From Solidesulfovibrio alcoholivorans DSM 5433 (GTDB lineage: Bacteria > Desulfobacterota > Desulfovibrionia > Desulfovibrionales > Desulfovibrionaceae): a stretch of 64,000 nt of DNA. The notes beneath the pieces were generated by a model. That model had not been told where the DNA came from and made no database searches. It worked only from the letters and a program-made list of their open reading frames with translations. The DNA is taken from positions 124,001 through 188,000 of the forward strand of contig NZ_JNJA01000001.1 in assembly GCF_000702665.1 (NCBI RefSeq). Reading direction: 5' to 3'. Positions 9,827-17,658 of this stretch are shown here, one piece after another. Position numbers and translations under genes: made by a program. The stretch's first letter is position 1, and each line of letters starts with the position of its first letter.

Positions 9827-10117
9827 CTACCCGAAAAGCCAGCTGAAAAGGTCGGACCAGTCGAAGCTGCCGGAATACTCCTGCCCGTCGACCGTGGCCG
9901 AAGCGGAAACCGTCTTCGATCCGGCGTCCAGGTTCGCCGACCAGTCGACCGTGGTCGTCCCGCTCGTCACCGAACCGCTGGTCGAGCCCGAGGAGGAGCC
10001 GTCGCCCGACACCGAGCCGCTGGTCCACGGTGTGCTCCAGGAAAACGACGCCGCCTGTGCGGAAAGCGGCCCCGCGCACAGCGCCGCAATGACAAGCAAC
10101 AGAGCCAATCGTTTCAT
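9827..10117 (-). CDS. Small Ser/Gly/Thr-rich secreted protein
   Basis: 96 residues from the ATG at 10117, which has a clear AAGGGAGG ribosome site. A longer frame to 10150 lacks one. A signal peptide MKRLALLLVIAALCAGPLSA is followed by a low-complexity region of Ser, Gly, Thr and Trp (for example SGDGSSSGSTSGSVTSGTTT) and a C-terminus DWSDLFSWLFG. No family is recognised. The composition suggests a small exported or surface-associated protein. It lies 77 bases upstream of the M23 gene on the same strand and could be co-transcribed. Confidence 0.65.
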   Translation of the reverse strand: MKRLALLLVIAALCAGPLSAQAASFSWSTPWTSGSVSGDGSSSGSTSGSVTSGTTTVDWSANLDAGSKTVSASATVDGQEYSGSFDWSDLFSWLFG

Positions 10118-10280
10118 GTCGGCCTCCCTTCGGTCACGGCCGCACGCCAAACCGCCGCCGCAACCGCCGCCTGGCGGCCTGCGCCAAACGGGTCCTTTTT
10201 TTGGCTATAGGACGGCTGTCGCGCCTGTCAACCACCGCGCCGCGCCCGCGTGCGACGCCATGCGGTTTGCGCCGATCGGA

Positions 10281-10309
10281 TTTACACGACACGCGGTCTT
10301 GTTTATCGT
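10281..10309 (+). promoter_or_regulatory. Candidate sigma-70-type promoter for the cheV unit
   Basis: TTTACA and TATCGT are separated by 17 bases, ~52 bases before the cheV ATG. The match is moderate and no transcript data are available. Confidence 0.35.
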
Positions 10310-10360
10310 CTGCGGGCAACCTGCCTTTTCACATCAACCGCGCATTCGCCGGGAGCCCCC

Positions 10361-11296
10361 ATGCCCCAGTCCGACATCCTTCTCGAAGCCGGGACCAACG
10401 AACTGGATGTCATCGAATTCTACATCGACGAAGGCCCCGTGCGCGGCCGCTCCACCTTCGGGGTCAACGTGGCCAAGGTCCTCGAAGTCATCGAGAGCCC
10501 GGGGCTTGCGCCCCTGCCCGGCGCGCCGCACCCCTGCTTCATGGGCACCATTCCCCTGCGCGGTCTGGTCCTGCCCGTGCTCGATCTGGCCGTGTGGCTG
10601 AACGTGCCCCGCGTGCCCCAGAAAAACGAGGTCATCCTCGTCACGCGCTTCAACGAGCGCACCACCGGCTTTCTCGCCACGGGCGTGACCCTCATCCACC
10701 GGATCCAATGGCGCGACGTGGAGCCGCCGCACCCGGCCCTGGCCAGGCTCGCGGGCAACTGCATCACCGGGCTTTTGCACCTGGAGGACCGCTTCATCCA
10801 GCTGCTGGACCTGGAAAAAATCATCATGGAGCTCGACGGCGCGCTGGCCGAGGAAGAGCCCATGCCCGCGCCGTCCGCGCGGCGGCTGCGGGCGCTGGTC
10901 GTCGAGGACTCCGGCATCATGCGCCAGATGGTGCGCGACCGCCTGGAGGAAGCCAATTTCGAGGTGACGCTCGCCGGCAACGGCCAGCAGGCGTGCGACA
11001 TCCTGCGCGATCCCGGGCGGAAGCCGCCGGACATCGTGGTCTCAGACATCGAAATGCCGCTCATGGACGGCTACACCCTGACGAAAAAAATCAAGGAAGA
11101 CCCACGGCTGGCCGCCACGCCCGTGGTGCTGTTCTCCTCCCTGGTCACCGACGAACTGCGCCACAGGGGACTTTCCGTCGGCGCGGACGGACAGATCTCG
11201 AAGCCCCAGTTCGCCAACCTGGCCAGCCTCGCCCTGTCGCTGATCGCCTCCCGGGGGCGGCGCGGCGAGGACGCAAGCGCGCCCAAGGACGCCTAG
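10361..11296 (+). CDS. cheV: CheV-type chemotaxis coupling protein (CheW + receiver)
   Basis: 311 residues from the ATG at 10361, preceded by GGGAG. In-frame codons farther upstream lack a ribosome site. Residues ~12-165 form a CheW-like domain (GVNVAKVLEVIE, IPLRGLVLPVLDLA). Residues ~178-305 form a receiver domain with ALVVEDSGIMRQMVRDRL and the phospho-acceptor Asp in VVSDIEMPLMDGY; the conserved Lys falls in QISKPQF. It acts in the cytoplasm at chemoreceptor arrays, coupling receptors to CheA with phosphorylation-dependent adaptation. It is the first gene of an apparent unit with the ABC transporter 38 bases downstream, an unusual pairing. Confidence 0.92.
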   Translation: MPQSDILLEAGTNELDVIEFYIDEGPVRGRSTFGVNVAKVLEVIESPGLAPLPGAPHPCFMGTIPLRGLVLPVLDLAVWLNVPRVPQKNEVILVTRFNERTTGFLATGVTLIHRIQWRDVEPPHPALARLAGNCITGLLHLEDRFIQLLDLEKIIMELDGALAEEEPMPAPSARRLRALVVEDSGIMRQMVRDRLEEANFEVTLAGNGQQACDILRDPGRKPPDIVVSDIEMPLMDGYTLTKKIKEDPRLAATPVVLFSSLVTDELRHRGLSVGADGQISKPQFANLASLALSLIASRGRRGEDASAPKDA

Positions 11297-11334
11297 GCGC
11301 CCGAAATCTTCCACCGAGAAGGCGGATTTTGCCC

Positions 11335-13878
11335 ATGAAGCTGCGACCCGACATCCCGGATGTTCTTTACAAACGCTCCCTTTTTTCCTGGGTGTGGACC
11401 AGCAATTTGAAGCTCCAGGGCATTCTTCTGGCCATCATCGTCGTCACGGTGGCCGTGCGCGTGCTGCCGCTCGAGATGCAAAAAAAGATCATCAACCAGG
11501 CCATCGGCCTCAAGCGCCTGGATCTGCTGCTCATGTACTGCGGCTACTACCTGGCTTGCGTGGTCGCCGCCTCGGGGCTCAAGCTCGCGATAAACGCGCT
11601 GCAGAACTACATCGGCCAGCAGTCCCTGACCGACCTGCGCAAAAAGCTCTACGCCCACATCCTCACGCTCCCCATGTCCTTTTTCCGCAAGGCCTCGCCC
11701 GGCATGGTCGTCTCCTCGCTGATCTCCGAGGTGGCCAACACCGGCGAATTCGTGGGCCAGGCCGTCGCCGTGCCCGTGACCAACCTGCTCACGCTGCTGG
11801 CCTTCGCCGGCTACCTCTTCTACCTCAACCCGCTGATGGCCATCATCAGCATGGCGCTCTATCCCATCGCCATCCTGGTGATCCCGGCCCTGCAACGCCG
11901 GGCCAACGCCGCCAACAAGGAGCGCGTGGACACCGGGCGCAAGCTCTCGACGCTCATTGGCGAAACCATCTCCGGCATCCACGAAATCCACGCCAACGCC
12001 AGCTTCCGCCTGGAAAACAAGCGCTTCGGCGCCTGGGCCGAGAAGCTGTTCCGGGTGCGCGTGGTCTGGAACCTCTACAAATTCACCATCAAGGTCTCCA
12101 ACAACTTCTTCCAGAACCTCGGGCCGTTCGTGCTCTTCCTGGTCGGCGGCTACCTGGCGATAAACGGCCGCTTCGATCTCGGCGCGCTGGTCGCCTTCCT
12201 TTCGGCCAACGAAAAGCTCTACGACCCCTGGAAGGAGCTCATGGACTTCTACCAGACCTACCAGGACGCCTCGGTGAGCTACGGCCGCATCATGGAGTAT
12301 TTCCAGGGCGACGCGGAATTCCTGGCCGAACCCGAAGAGCCCCGTCCGCCCGTGGCCCTGGACGGGGCGGTCTCGGCCAAGGACCTCGTCCTCGAGGTGC
12401 CGGGCGGCATCCAGCTGCTCAAGGGCGTGTCCCTGGACATCGCGCCCGGCGAACTGGTGGCCCTGGTCGGCTTTTCCGGCTCGGGCAAGTCCACGCTGGC
12501 CCTGTGCCTGTGCCAGATCCTCAAGCACACCGCGGGCACGGCCAAGCTGTCGGGCCAGGACATCGACGCCATGCCCAAGTCCGACATCGCGGACAACATC
12601 GGCGTGGTCTCCCAGCACCCCTTCATCTTCGAGGGCTCCATCAAGGACAACCTGCTCTATTCGATCAACGCCCGGCGCGAGGCGCACGGCGTCAGCGGCG
12701 AGCAGGGGCTGCCGTCGCTCGACGAGATCATCGCCGTGGTGCAGCAGGTGGGGCTTTTCGCCGACATCCTGCGTTTCGCCCTCAATTCGGTCTTCAAGGA
12801 GGGCAAGAAGGAGCACCTGGTCAAGAAGGTGGTGCGGGTGCGCGAGGCCTACCATGCCGGGCACGGCGAATCCCTGGCCGGCACGGTGGAGTTTTTCGAC
12901 CCCACCCGCTACCTCTACTACAGTTCCGTGGCCGAGAACCTGATTTTCGGCACGCCGCGCCGGCCCGAATTCGAACCGGACAAGCTCACGGGCAACGCGT
13001 TCTTCATCAATTTCCTCCACGAGGCCGGGCTCAAGATGCTGCTCAAGCAGACCGGCGCGGAACTGACCACCCGCACGGTGGACATCTTGAAGGACGTGCC
13101 CTCCCCGGACGCGACCTTCTTCGAGCAGACGCCGATCCTGGCCGACGAGTTCGAAACCTACCGTGATCTGGCCTTCCGGCTCGGCCGGGTGCGGCTGCAC
13201 AAGCTCTCGCCGGACGACGAGCGGCTGCTTTTGACGCTGGCGCTGCGCTTCACGCCCGGCATCCACTCCATCGTGACCCTCTCGCCCATCCTGGAGGGGC
13301 TGCTGCTTTCGGGCCGGGCCATGTTCGCGGACCGCGTGGCCACGGACATGCCGGGCGCGGTGACGTTTTTCCGGCGCGAGGACTACCTCTACCCCATGAC
13401 CGTCATGGACAACATCCTGTTCGGGCGCGTGCGGACCACGAGCCCCAAGGTGCTCGACCAGATCCAGAAGACCATCGTCAGCCTGCTGATCGAAGAGGAC
13501 ATGCTGGAGCGCATCCTGGAGATCGGCCTGGACTTCCAGGTAGGATCGAGCGGCGACCGGCTCTCGGGCGGGCAGCGGCAGAAGGTGGCGCTGGCCCGGG
13601 CGTTTCTCAAGGAGCCGCCCATCCTCATCCTGGACGAGGCCACGGCGGCGCTCGACAACGCCTCCCAGACGCGCATCCAGAACCTGCTCGAAAACAAGTG
13701 GCGGGGCAGTTCCACGGTCATCGCCGTGGTCCACCGCCTGGACACCATCACGAACTACGACAAGGTGGCCGTGATGAAAGCCGGCCGCATCGTCGAGGCC
13801 GGCGGCTATGCCGAGCTTATGGAAAAAAAGGGGATGCTCTATGAGCTTGTCCACGGATCAGCCCCAGCCAGGGCTTAA
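11335..13878 (+). CDS. ABC transporter (fused membrane and ATPase domains) with a long insertion in the ATPase
   Basis: 847 residues. Residues ~20-310 are an exporter-type six-helix membrane domain. The ATPase has Walker A GFSGSGKST at 379-387, signature LSGGQRQ at 743-749, and Walker B ILILDEAT at 763-770, followed by an H-loop VVHRL. The ~355 residues between Walker A and signature are about 250 more than usual. Three Q-loop-like segments occur there: GVVSQHPFIFEGSIKDNLLY (~423), RYLYYSSVAENLIFG (~525) and DYLYPMTVMDNILFG (683). The frame is unbroken and codon use is normal, so it is not a sequencing artefact. The start ATG at 11335 lies 38 bases after cheV, and the end overlaps the next gene by 38 bases. 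Substrate unknown. Confidence 0.85.
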   Translation: MKLRPDIPDVLYKRSLFSWVWTSNLKLQGILLAIIVVTVAVRVLPLEMQKKIINQAIGLKRLDLLLMYCGYYLACVVAASGLKLAINALQNYIGQQSLTDLRKKLYAHILTLPMSFFRKASPGMVVSSLISEVANTGEFVGQAVAVPVTNLLTLLAFAGYLFYLNPLMAIISMALYPIAILVIPALQRRANAANKERVDTGRKLSTLIGETISGIHEIHANASFRLENKRFGAWAEKLFRVRVVWNLYKFTIKVSNNFFQNLGPFVLFLVGGYLAINGRFDLGALVAFLSANEKLYDPWKELMDFYQTYQDASVSYGRIMEYFQGDAEFLAEPEEPRPPVALDGAVSAKDLVLEVPGGIQLLKGVSLDIAPGELVALVGFSGSGKSTLALCLCQILKHTAGTAKLSGQDIDAMPKSDIADNIGVVSQHPFIFEGSIKDNLLYSINARREAHGVSGEQGLPSLDEIIAVVQQVGLFADILRFALNSVFKEGKKEHLVKKVVRVREAYHAGHGESLAGTVEFFDPTRYLYYSSVAENLIFGTPRRPEFEPDKLTGNAFFINFLHEAGLKMLLKQTGAELTTRTVDILKDVPSPDATFFEQTPILADEFETYRDLAFRLGRVRLHKLSPDDERLLLTLALRFTPGIHSIVTLSPILEGLLLSGRAMFADRVATDMPGAVTFFRREDYLYPMTVMDNILFGRVRTTSPKVLDQIQKTIVSLLIEEDMLERILEIGLDFQVGSSGDRLSGGQRQKVALARAFLKEPPILILDEATAALDNASQTRIQNLLENKWRGSSTVIAVVHRLDTITNYDKVAVMKAGRIVEAGGYAELMEKKGMLYELVHGSAPARA

Positions 13879-14368
13879 AAGCTGCGGCTTCAACGACTGT
13901 CTGGACATTTTGCGCGAACTGCCGATCCTAAGCGGCGTCCCGCTCGACGTGGTCAAGGTGCTCGCCTACCTGTCGGGCCGGGAGAGCTTCGACGCGGGCG
14001 AGGCGCTGTGCGAGCAGGGCGAGGCGCTGGACCGCTGTTTCTACGTGCTTTCGGGCGAGGTGGAGATGGCGCGCCAGGTGGACGCCTGCGCCGTGGGCCT
14101 GCCGCGCCGGGGCAAGGGCTATTTTTTCGGCGGGCTGGGGCTGCTTGCCCCGGCCAAGGCGCTTTTCGCCGTGCGCGCGGTCACGGACACGGAGTGTCTG
14201 GTGCTGACCAAGGAGAAGTTCCAGAAAACGGCCGAGCGCTTCCCGGACATCTGGCCGAAAATCCTCGGCAACGTGGTCGGGCACGTCTTCCGCTGGGAAG
14301 AGGCGTTCCTCGCCGCCCACGCCGAGGAATGCGCCACGACCGGGGAAATGGGCCTGAGCCTGTTCTAG
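13841..14368 (+). CDS. Cyclic-nucleotide-binding (Crp/Fnr-like) domain protein without DNA-binding domain
   Basis: 175 residues. The ATG at 13841 lies inside the end of the ABC gene, indicating translational coupling. The body is a cNMP-binding beta-roll: LAYLSGRESFDAGEALCEQG, FYVLSGEVEMA, GLGLLAPAKALFAVRAVTDT, ECLVLTKEKF. The usual Crp C-terminal helix-turn-helix is absent; the last ~45 residues form only helix. This fits a regulatory subunit for the co-encoded transporter or CheV rather than a transcription factor, which is an inference. The phosphate-binding cassette is not clearly canonical, so nucleotide binding is uncertain. Confidence 0.8.
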   Translation: MSLSTDQPQPGLKSCGFNDCLDILRELPILSGVPLDVVKVLAYLSGRESFDAGEALCEQGEALDRCFYVLSGEVEMARQVDACAVGLPRRGKGYFFGGLGLLAPAKALFAVRAVTDTECLVLTKEKFQKTAERFPDIWPKILGNVVGHVFRWEEAFLAAHAEECATTGEMGLSLF

Positions 14369-15222
14369 CCTTCGCGCGCGGCCTTCTCCGTCACGAACAC
14401 CACGGAATTATACCGCAAAAAGCCCGCTTTCTCGCCGGCCTTCCAGGCGGCATCGTACAGGGCATGCATGTCGCCGTCGATGATGCCCGGCATCTCCGAG
14501 GGCTTGTAAAAGGCCACGTGGGTCGCGACATGGGTCGGTTGGCCGCGCGAGGTGAGGCGCTGGGACAGGTCGTCACCGAAATCCGTGACCACGAGGGAAC
14601 CGCCCTGGCGCACCGGGTCGCCGTGGTGCACCGGCGGCAGCAGATCCACCCGCGCGCCGTCCGTGAAGCACACGCGCGGCGTGGTCAGGTGCCCCTCGTG
14701 TACGGGCACCGTGAACACGTGGCGCCCGCCCGGGGCCAGCACCCGCCAGACCTCGTCGAAGGCCCGCCAGGGGTCGGCGATGTGCTCGAAAATGTCCTGG
14801 GTGACGACGAGGTCGAAGGACGCGTCGGCGAAGCTCAGGCGTTCCAGATCCTCGCAGCGCAGCCCTGCCTGTGTGCACGAGCCAGGCTTCGCAAGCTCCG
14901 GCACGTATTCCGAGCAGGCATAATGCGGCAGGCAACGCAGCACGTCATGGAGCGGGCCGGCGGCCTGGGCCTCGAACACCCGCCAGTCCTGCATGGCGGA
15001 CAGGGCCTGGGGCAGCGTGGCGCAGTCGCGGCCGGCGGCCAGATGGGCGATCACCCGGGCGAGGTCGCGGGTGCGGCGGCTGGCCTTGCACGCCGAGCAA
15101 CGCGTCTCGCGCAGGCTGTGCCCCGGCCGGATCGGCGCGAACACGGCCTGCTTGCCGCAAACCCTGCAGACGCCGTCCGCCTCGAACACGTCCCAGCCCC
15201 GGCACTTCGCTTCCGCTTCCAT
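14365..15222 (-). CDS. SAM-dependent methyltransferase with N-terminal zinc-finger-like region
   Basis: 285 residues. The N-terminus has paired cysteines (CRVCGKQ at ~19-25 and CSAC about 20 later), likely a structural zinc site. The core is a class I methyltransferase of the Methyltransf_11 type: DLVVTQDIFEHIADPWRAFD (post-motif region) and VLAPGGRHVFTVPVHEGH. The SAM-binding glycine motif at CSEYVPELAKPG is divergent from the standard form. Substrate unknown; similar proteins are often near glycan biosynthesis genes. Its stop overlaps the stop of the convergent cNMP-binding gene by three bases. Confidence 0.8.
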   Translation of the reverse strand: MEAEAKCRGWDVFEADGVCRVCGKQAVFAPIRPGHSLRETRCSACKASRRTRDLARVIAHLAAGRDCATLPQALSAMQDWRVFEAQAAGPLHDVLRCLPHYACSEYVPELAKPGSCTQAGLRCEDLERLSFADASFDLVVTQDIFEHIADPWRAFDEVWRVLAPGGRHVFTVPVHEGHLTTPRVCFTDGARVDLLPPVHHGDPVRQGGSLVVTDFGDDLSQRLTSRGQPTHVATHVAFYKPSEMPGIIDGDMHALYDAAWKAGEKAGFLRYNSVVFVTEKAAREG

Positions 15223-15244
15223 CCCAGCCTCCTTTCAAGCCCTT

Positions 15245-15304
15245 CCCCCCTCGAGGGGGTCCGGGGGAATCATTCCCCCCGGCGGGTCCAGGGCAGCGCC
15301 CTGG
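15245..15304. repeat. Array of short GC hairpins at the 3' end of proB
   Basis: Three consecutive palindromes: C6/G5 around TCGA (15245-15259), CCGGGGGAAT / ATTCCCCCCGG (15261-15282), and CCAGGGC-AGC-GCCCTGG (15288-15304). They lie immediately past the proB stop on the minus strand. The same kinds of hairpin, in the same order, follow the M16 peptidase gene at 22792-22882. They may act as terminators or mRNA 3'-end stabilisers. Confidence 0.7.
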
Positions 15305-15314
15305 TCTTCAACCC

Positions 15315-16466
15315 TCAAATGGCCGCGTCGAGGAGCAGGTTGTCGCGATGCACGGCCTCGGCGTAGGTCGCCTCGCCGAGCACCTGGGCGATGCGCGAGC
15401 TTTTGAGCCCCATGATCTTGCGCATGTCCGCGGCGTCGTAATTGGAAAGCCCCACGCCGATGTGCTCGCCGGCGACGGACGCCACCCGCACCATGGAGCC
15501 CACGGCAAAATCGCCGGCCACGTCCACGATGCCCGCGGGCAGCAGGCTCTTGCCCTTGTCGCGAAGCGCCTTGACCGCGCCGTCGTCCACGACCAGCGTG
15601 CCCTGCGGCTCGTGGTGGTAGGCCAGCCAGAACTTGCGCCGGGGGATGGGCTTGCACCCGGCCGGCACGAAAGTGCCCACGGCTTCGCCGGCAAAGGCCC
15701 GCGTCAGCGCCCCGGGGTCGCGCCCGGCGAGGATCAGCGTGGGCACGCCGAGCTGGGCCACGCGCCGGGCGGCCAGGAGCTTGGAATACATGCCGCCCGT
15801 GCCGAGCGTCGTCTTGGCCCCGCACATGGCGTCGAGGTCGAGGCCGGCGATGTCCTCGATGACCTCCATGGGCACGGCGTCCGGGTGTTCGTCCGGGTTT
15901 TCGGCGAACACGCCCCGGGCCGAGGTCAGATTGACGAAAATTTCCGCGCCGATGGCCCCGACAAGCAGCCCGCCCAGGCAGTCGTTGTCGCCGTAGACCA
16001 ATTCGGAGACGGCCACGGAGTCGTTTTCGTTGATCACGGGCACGGCCCCGAGATCGAAAAGCGTGGCCAGGGTGTTGCGCAGGTTGAGGTAGCGTTCGCG
16101 GTTGTCCAGGTCGTCGCGGGTGAGCAGCACCTGGGCGGCGATGCGGCCGTGGCGGGCGAACTCCTGGTCGTAGGCGTGCATGAGCCGGCTTTGGCCGATG
16201 GCCGAGGCGGCCTGCCTGTGGGGCAAAAGCGTGCGGTCGTAGCGGTCGCCGAGCACCTCGCGGCCGGCGGCCACCGCGCCGCTCGAAACCAGCAGCACCT
16301 TGCGCCCGGCGGCGGCGAGCCCGGCGATCTGTTCGGACAGCCCGGCCACCACGGCCGCGTCCACGCCTGCACCGCCGGCGAGCACCGCACTGCCGACCTT
16401 GATCACGACCCGCCGGGCCTGGGAAAGGACATGCCGGCGCCTTTCGCGCCAGTCGCACTCGGCCAT
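15315..16466 (-). CDS. proB: Glutamate 5-kinase
   Basis: 383 residues from the ATG at 16466, which has a strong AAGGAGG site. Longer frames upstream are not supported. The N-terminal amino-acid kinase domain starts with RRVVIKVGSAVLAGG and has LLVSSGAVAAG, VPVINENDSVAV and KTTLGTGGMYSKL. The C-terminal ~80 residues are a PUA domain (GTLVVDDGAVKAL, VDVAGDFAVGSMV). It phosphorylates glutamate in the first step of proline synthesis. The full-length bacterial architecture is present. A 71-residue gene lies 38 bases upstream in the same direction. proA is not in the window. Confidence 0.95.
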   Translation of the reverse strand: MAECDWRERRRHVLSQARRVVIKVGSAVLAGGAGVDAAVVAGLSEQIAGLAAAGRKVLLVSSGAVAAGREVLGDRYDRTLLPHRQAASAIGQSRLMHAYDQEFARHGRIAAQVLLTRDDLDNRERYLNLRNTLATLFDLGAVPVINENDSVAVSELVYGDNDCLGGLLVGAIGAEIFVNLTSARGVFAENPDEHPDAVPMEVIEDIAGLDLDAMCGAKTTLGTGGMYSKLLAARRVAQLGVPTLILAGRDPGALTRAFAGEAVGTFVPAGCKPIPRRKFWLAYHHEPQGTLVVDDGAVKALRDKGKSLLPAGIVDVAGDFAVGSMVRVASVAGEHIGVGLSNYDAADMRKIMGLKSSRIAQVLGEATYAEAVHRDNLLLDAAI

Positions 16467-16504
16467 GAAGCCTCCTTGAACCTGTTGTCGCGGGGATGCC
16501 CGAT

Positions 16505-16720
16505 TCAGGCCGTCTCGTCGGCGAGGACGCCCCGGGGCGATTCGGGCATCGCCGGGCGGGGGGAAGCCTCCGTCGCGGACAGCGCCCCGTGCGTCCCTGC
16601 AAAGGACGCATCGGCCCGGGCGTTGTCCGCGGCCACCCCCTGTTGGACGTTGTCCGTCCAGGATTTGTATTCCGGGATGACCGGCAACAGGGGCGGCGAG
16701 GCGTTGTCGGCAGTGTTCAT
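16505..16720 (-). CDS. Small hypothetical protein upstream of proB
   Basis: 71 residues, rich in Ala, Pro and Asp, starting MNTADNASPPLLPVIPEYKS. A GGAG lies 8 bases before the ATG at 16720. There is no signal peptide, membrane segment or known domain. It is probably disordered. It lies 38 bases before proB and is probably co-transcribed. The frame and RBS support it, but such a short gene remains uncertain. Confidence 0.5.
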   Translation of the reverse strand: MNTADNASPPLLPVIPEYKSWTDNVQQGVAADNARADASFAGTHGALSATEASPRPAMPESPRGVLADETA

Positions 16721-16866
16721 ACCGCATCTCCAGGCGCGATCACGCCTGCCCTTTTCATACGATCTCGGGCGGCTCCTGGCAAGGCGCGGCGGCGGCGGCC
16801 GGGCTCGAGGCCGCCGCTTTTCAAAGTCCGCGCGCGCTGTTATGGCAACGGGCGGGAGGGATTGTC

Positions 16867-17586
16867 GTGCGCATCAAGATGTTGGAGCTCTTAAGCGGCG
16901 CGGAGCAGGCCTCGGGTACGGCCGTGGTCATCGACGTGTTCCGCGCCTGTTCCGTGGCCTGCTACGCCTTTGCCGGAGGCGTTACCCGCATTTTACCCGT
17001 GGACACGGTGGAAGAGGCCCATGCGCTCAAAGCCGCGCATCCCGACTGGCTGCTCGCCGGCGAGCGGCACTGCCTGAAACTGCCGGGCTTCGATTTCGGC
17101 AACTCGCCGAGCGAAATCCAGGCGGCGGACCTTGCCGGCAAGACCCTGGTGCACGCCACCTCGGCCGGCACGCGGGGACTCTACGCCGCCATGGCCTCTG
17201 CCGAACGCGTGCTGACCTGCGCCTTCACCAATGTCACGGCCACGGCCAGGGCCCTGTTCGCAGCCGCCCCGGAGACGGTGTCCATCGTGGCCATGGGCAA
17301 GGCCGGGGTTTCCCACGCGCCGGAAGACAAGCTGTGCGCCATGTACCTGGCCAACCTGCTCCAGGGCGTGCCCAACGCCTTCGAGGCCATCCCGAACTTC
17401 CTGCGAAACGCCCCCACGGCGGAAATCTTCTTCGGCGAAACGGCCATCGTGCCCGAAGAAGACTTCGACCTGTGCCTGAACCTCGACGCCTTCGACTTCT
17501 ACCTCGAAGCCGAACGCCTGTCCGACGGCCGGCCGGCGCTGGTCAGGAAAACGCTTCCCCCGGACGCCGCGCCGGCGACCGCCTGA
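16867..17586 (+). CDS. comB: 2-phosphosulfolactate phosphatase (ComB) family protein
   Basis: 239 residues with a GTG start preceded by GGGAGGGA. Recognisable ComB features: VVIDVFRACSVACYAFAGG near the start, the segment LLAGERHCLKLPGFDFGNSP, and VHATSAGTRGLYAA (phosphate-binding loop). It ends with a C-terminal stretch rich in Asp and Glu. ComB hydrolyses 2-phosphosulfolactate in coenzyme M synthesis in methanogens, but the family is widespread in bacteria where the substrate is often unproven. No other coenzyme M or sulfolactate genes are nearby. The HD-GYP gene starts ~70 bases downstream. Confidence 0.8.
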   Translation: MRIKMLELLSGAEQASGTAVVIDVFRACSVACYAFAGGVTRILPVDTVEEAHALKAAHPDWLLAGERHCLKLPGFDFGNSPSEIQAADLAGKTLVHATSAGTRGLYAAMASAERVLTCAFTNVTATARALFAAAPETVSIVAMGKAGVSHAPEDKLCAMYLANLLQGVPNAFEAIPNFLRNAPTAEIFFGETAIVPEEDFDLCLNLDAFDFYLEAERLSDGRPALVRKTLPPDAAPATA

Positions 17587-17658
17587 TGTTTTCCCACACA
17601 CCGACCGACCAACTCGACGTACGACTGCGGATCAGGCGACAAGCGCAGGGGCGTGGCG

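Noticed and set aside
10201..11334. Extended start for the ABC transporter
   Set aside because: The longer frame lies in the wrong frame over cheV. The ATG at 11335 fits the membrane-domain start and spacing.
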